Below are positions 15,056 to 16,412 of a stretch of DNA of 16,412 nt, piece after piece. The translations under genes were made by a program, and so were the position numbers. The DNA comes from DATCRE01 sp035493595 (lineage in GTDB: Bacteria > Bacteroidota > Bacteroidia > Cytophagales > Cyclobacteriaceae), in contig DATJHZ010000495.1 in the NCBI GenBank assembly GCA_035493595.1, forward strand, positions 1 through 16,412, in the 5' to 3' direction. Within the stretch, counting starts at the first letter, position 1; every line of letters starts with the position of its first letter. The notes below the pieces were generated by a model that was given only the letters and a program-made list of their open reading frames with translations, was not told the DNA's origin and ran no database searches.

Positions 15056-15631
15056 TTACTTTTTCATAACACCTTTATATCTCCAGCAATCTACGACATG
15101 ATCATTCACGAGACCACACGCCTGCATGTGCGCATAGATTACGGTTGTGCCAACAAACTTAAAACCACGCTTAATTAAATCTTTACTGAGTGCGTCAGAT
15201 TCTGGTGATGTTGGTGGCACTTCTTTTAATGATTTACGTGTATTAATAACCGGCTTGCCTCCTACAAAACTCCAGATGTATTTATCAAATGATCCAAATT
15301 CTTTTTGAACTTCAAGAAATCGTTTTGCATTATTAACAGCAGCATTCACTTTAAGTTTATTGCGGACAATACCCGGATCCTGAAGAATCTTTTCAATCCT
15401 GGCTTTGGTAAACCGTGCTACCTTAACAGGATCAAAGTCAGCAAAGTTTTTACGATAACCATCCCGTTTGTTTAATATGGTAGACCAGCTTAAGCCAGCC
15501 TGAGCACCTTCCAGAATTAGAAATTCAAAGTGAACATGATCGTCATGAACTGGCAGTCCCCATTCTTCGTCATGATATTTTATGTAGGTGTCTGACTTCA
15601 GGCACCAGCCACAACGTATTTTTTCTTTCAC
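15056..15631 (-). CDS. tag: DNA-3-methyladenine glycosylase I
   Basis: The 191-residue enzyme removes 3-methyladenine from alkylated DNA, opening base-excision repair. The zinc-binding set of the Tag family is complete: Cys7 (in R-C-G-W-C), His20 (Y-H-D-E-E-W-G), His178 and Cys182 (N-D-H-V-V-D-C-W). The L-I-L-E-G-A-Q-A-G-L-S-W segment around Glu41 carries the conserved pocket glutamate and tryptophan. Length matches the family. The start is a GTG at 15629-15631, preceded by a purine-rich AAGAGA; there is no in-frame ATG before the C-G-W-C motif. An 88-base gap separates it from the GNAT gene upstream on the same strand. Confidence 0.95.
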   Translation of the reverse strand: MKEKIRCGWCLKSDTYIKYHDEEWGLPVHDDHVHFEFLILEGAQAGLSWSTILNKRDGYRKNFADFDPVKVARFTKARIEKILQDPGIVRNKLKVNAAVNNAKRFLEVQKEFGSFDKYIWSFVGGKPVINTRKSLKEVPPTSPESDALSKDLIKRGFKFVGTTVIYAHMQACGLVNDHVVDCWRYKGVMKK

Positions 15632-15719
15632 AGTTATCTCTTAAGTTTTGAATTCAGATTATCGAAAGTTATTAAATATATCAGATGTACAATTAGATTT
15701 CACCTACTCTGTTATTTGA

Positions 15720-16169
15720 TTACTTCATCCATTCATACACGGTATAATGTGAACCATCCATACCCATAGCTTCGTAGGTCTTTATACCTTTTTCATTTTT
15801 TTTATCAACGTAAAGTCTTAACCCTATCATCCCAGGATCATTTTTAATTTTGGCGATCAGATCATTATACATCAATTTAAAAACTCCTTGCTTACGGTGA
15901 CTTTCCTTCACATACACGGATTGCAACCACCAAACCATTCCATTTCTCCAGTCACTCCATTCATACGTTATCATGTGGCATGCCACAGGTTCACCCTTAT
16001 CTTCGGCTATTTTGTAAATACCCCTGGTTCTATCCTGAAACATAGCTTCGATACCTTTCTTTAGGACTACTGAATCCAGAATAACTTCTTCTGATTCGTA
16101 CGCTAGCTTACATTGAAAATCAATCAACACCTCCAGATCATCAAGGGTTGCTTCTCTAATCAATATCAT
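15720..16169 (-). CDS. GNAT-family N-acetyltransferase
   Basis: The 149-residue protein starts with the typical M-I-L-I-R-E-A-T-x-D-D-L and has the acetyl-CoA binding motif A at about 83-105 (L-Q-S-V-Y-V, then H-R-K-Q-G-V-F-K-L-M) and motif B at about 118-136 (L-R-L-Y-V-D-K-K-N then T-Y-E-A-M-G-M). A tryptophan-rich strand (W-S-D-W-R-N-G-M-V-W-W) precedes motif A. The substrate cannot be told from sequence; a small molecule such as an amine or amino acid is as likely as a protein. Its ATG overlaps the stop of the upstream PLP enzyme gene by four bases (ATGA), so the two are translationally coupled in one operon. Confidence 0.9.
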   Translation of the reverse strand: MILIREATLDDLEVLIDFQCKLAYESEEVILDSVVLKKGIEAMFQDRTRGIYKIAEDKGEPVACHMITYEWSDWRNGMVWWLQSVYVKESHRKQGVFKLMYNDLIAKIKNDPGMIGLRLYVDKKNEKGIKTYEAMGMDGSHYTVYEWMK

Positions 16170-16412
16170 GATAGTGCTTGTTTTATATCATTGATCAAAT
16201 CTTCAGCTTCTTCAATACCAACCGAAAGACGAACCAGATTATCCGTGATACCAATAGCATTTCGTTCAGCCAAACTCATTTTTACATGCGATGTTCTTGC
16301 TGGCGATGCCACTGTAGATTCAACACCGCCCAAGCTCAAAGCTCGTTTGATAAGCTTTAGTTCATCGATGAACAAGTGAGCGTTTCCTTTTACTTCAAAA
16401 GAAAGCATACCA
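16166..16412 (-). CDS. C-terminal part of a cystathionine gamma-lyase/synthase family PLP enzyme (5' end outside window)
   Basis: About 81 C-terminal residues are visible, from G-M-L-S-F-E to the stop at 16166-16168. They carry the family's closing motifs: S-L-G-G-V-E-S-T-V-A-S-P-A, then A-E-R-N-A-I-G-I-T-D-N-L-V-R-L-S-V-G-I-E and E-D-L-I-N-D-I-K-Q-A-L. The enzymes are cytoplasmic PLP proteins of sulfur amino-acid metabolism (cystathionine gamma-synthase, gamma-lyase, methionine gamma-lyase or O-acylhomoserine sulfhydrylase). The catalytic lysine lies upstream outside the window, so the exact activity is open; the S-L-G-G-V-E-S form is most usual in the lyase/synthase group. It is the first of the two genes in the operon with the GNAT gene. 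Confidence 0.9.
   Translation of the reverse strand, partial: GMLSFEVKGNAHLFIDELKLIKRALSLGGVESTVASPARTSHVKMSLAERNAIGITDNLVRLSVGIEEAEDLINDIKQALS

Overview
The window is ordinary low-GC chromosomal DNA of a member of the Bacteroidota, most likely a Cytophagales-type environmental bacterium. The signs are a TonB-dependent receptor with an N-terminal carboxypeptidase-regulatory-like domain, many small lipoproteins with an L-S-x-C type lipobox, weak ribosome binding sites, and several exact copies of the Bacteroidota -7 promoter element TAnnTTTG just upstream of genes. No phage, insertion sequence, CRISPR array, tRNA or rRNA is visible, and no stretch longer than about 245 bases lacks a gene.

Layout. 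Positions 2-310 hold the C-terminal end of a coiled-coil protein cut by the window edge. Positions 338-895 (-) encode a small lipoprotein. Positions 989-5896 (-) hold an outer-membrane pair: a TonB-dependent receptor (3101-5896) and a 642-residue lipoprotein with an Ig-like domain and a probable beta-helix (989-2917). Each has its own terminator and promoter. Positions 6138-7537 (-) hold a MoxR AAA+ ATPase and a DUF3253 protein. Positions 7679-10302 (+) hold an RluD-family pseudouridine synthase, a cysteine-free thioredoxin-fold protein and a PrsW-type membrane protease. Positions 10303-12487 hold two lipoproteins and an NrtR-type regulator with a degraded Nudix box. Positions 12614-14380 (-) hold lemA and prfA. 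Positions 14565-16412 hold a lipoprotein, tag (DNA-3-methyladenine glycosylase I), a GNAT acetyltransferase and the C-terminal end of a cystathionine gamma-lyase/synthase family enzyme; the last two overlap by 4 bases as an operon.

The most interesting signal is regulatory. Upstream of the receptor there are four half-sites spaced exactly 11 bp apart (TTAACA, GTAACA, a poor third, GTAATA), plus two more TAACA-N5-GTAA pairs further out. The lipoprotein promoter carries the same TTAACA-N5-GTAATA box. In both promoters the box ends exactly 9 bases before the -7 element. This is the geometry of PhoB/PhoP-type response-regulator sites that replace the -35/-33 element. The two genes are therefore probably one regulon, with phosphate starvation the leading guess for the signal, and may form a two-part uptake system (receptor plus lipid-anchored partner) without a SusD protein.

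The remaining genes are mostly housekeeping: rRNA modification, translation termination, DNA repair and sulfur amino-acid metabolism, interspersed with uncharacterised lipoproteins. Several familiar genes lack their usual neighbours: moxR has no DUF58/VWA genes after it, and lemA has no TPM-domain or HtpX gene.
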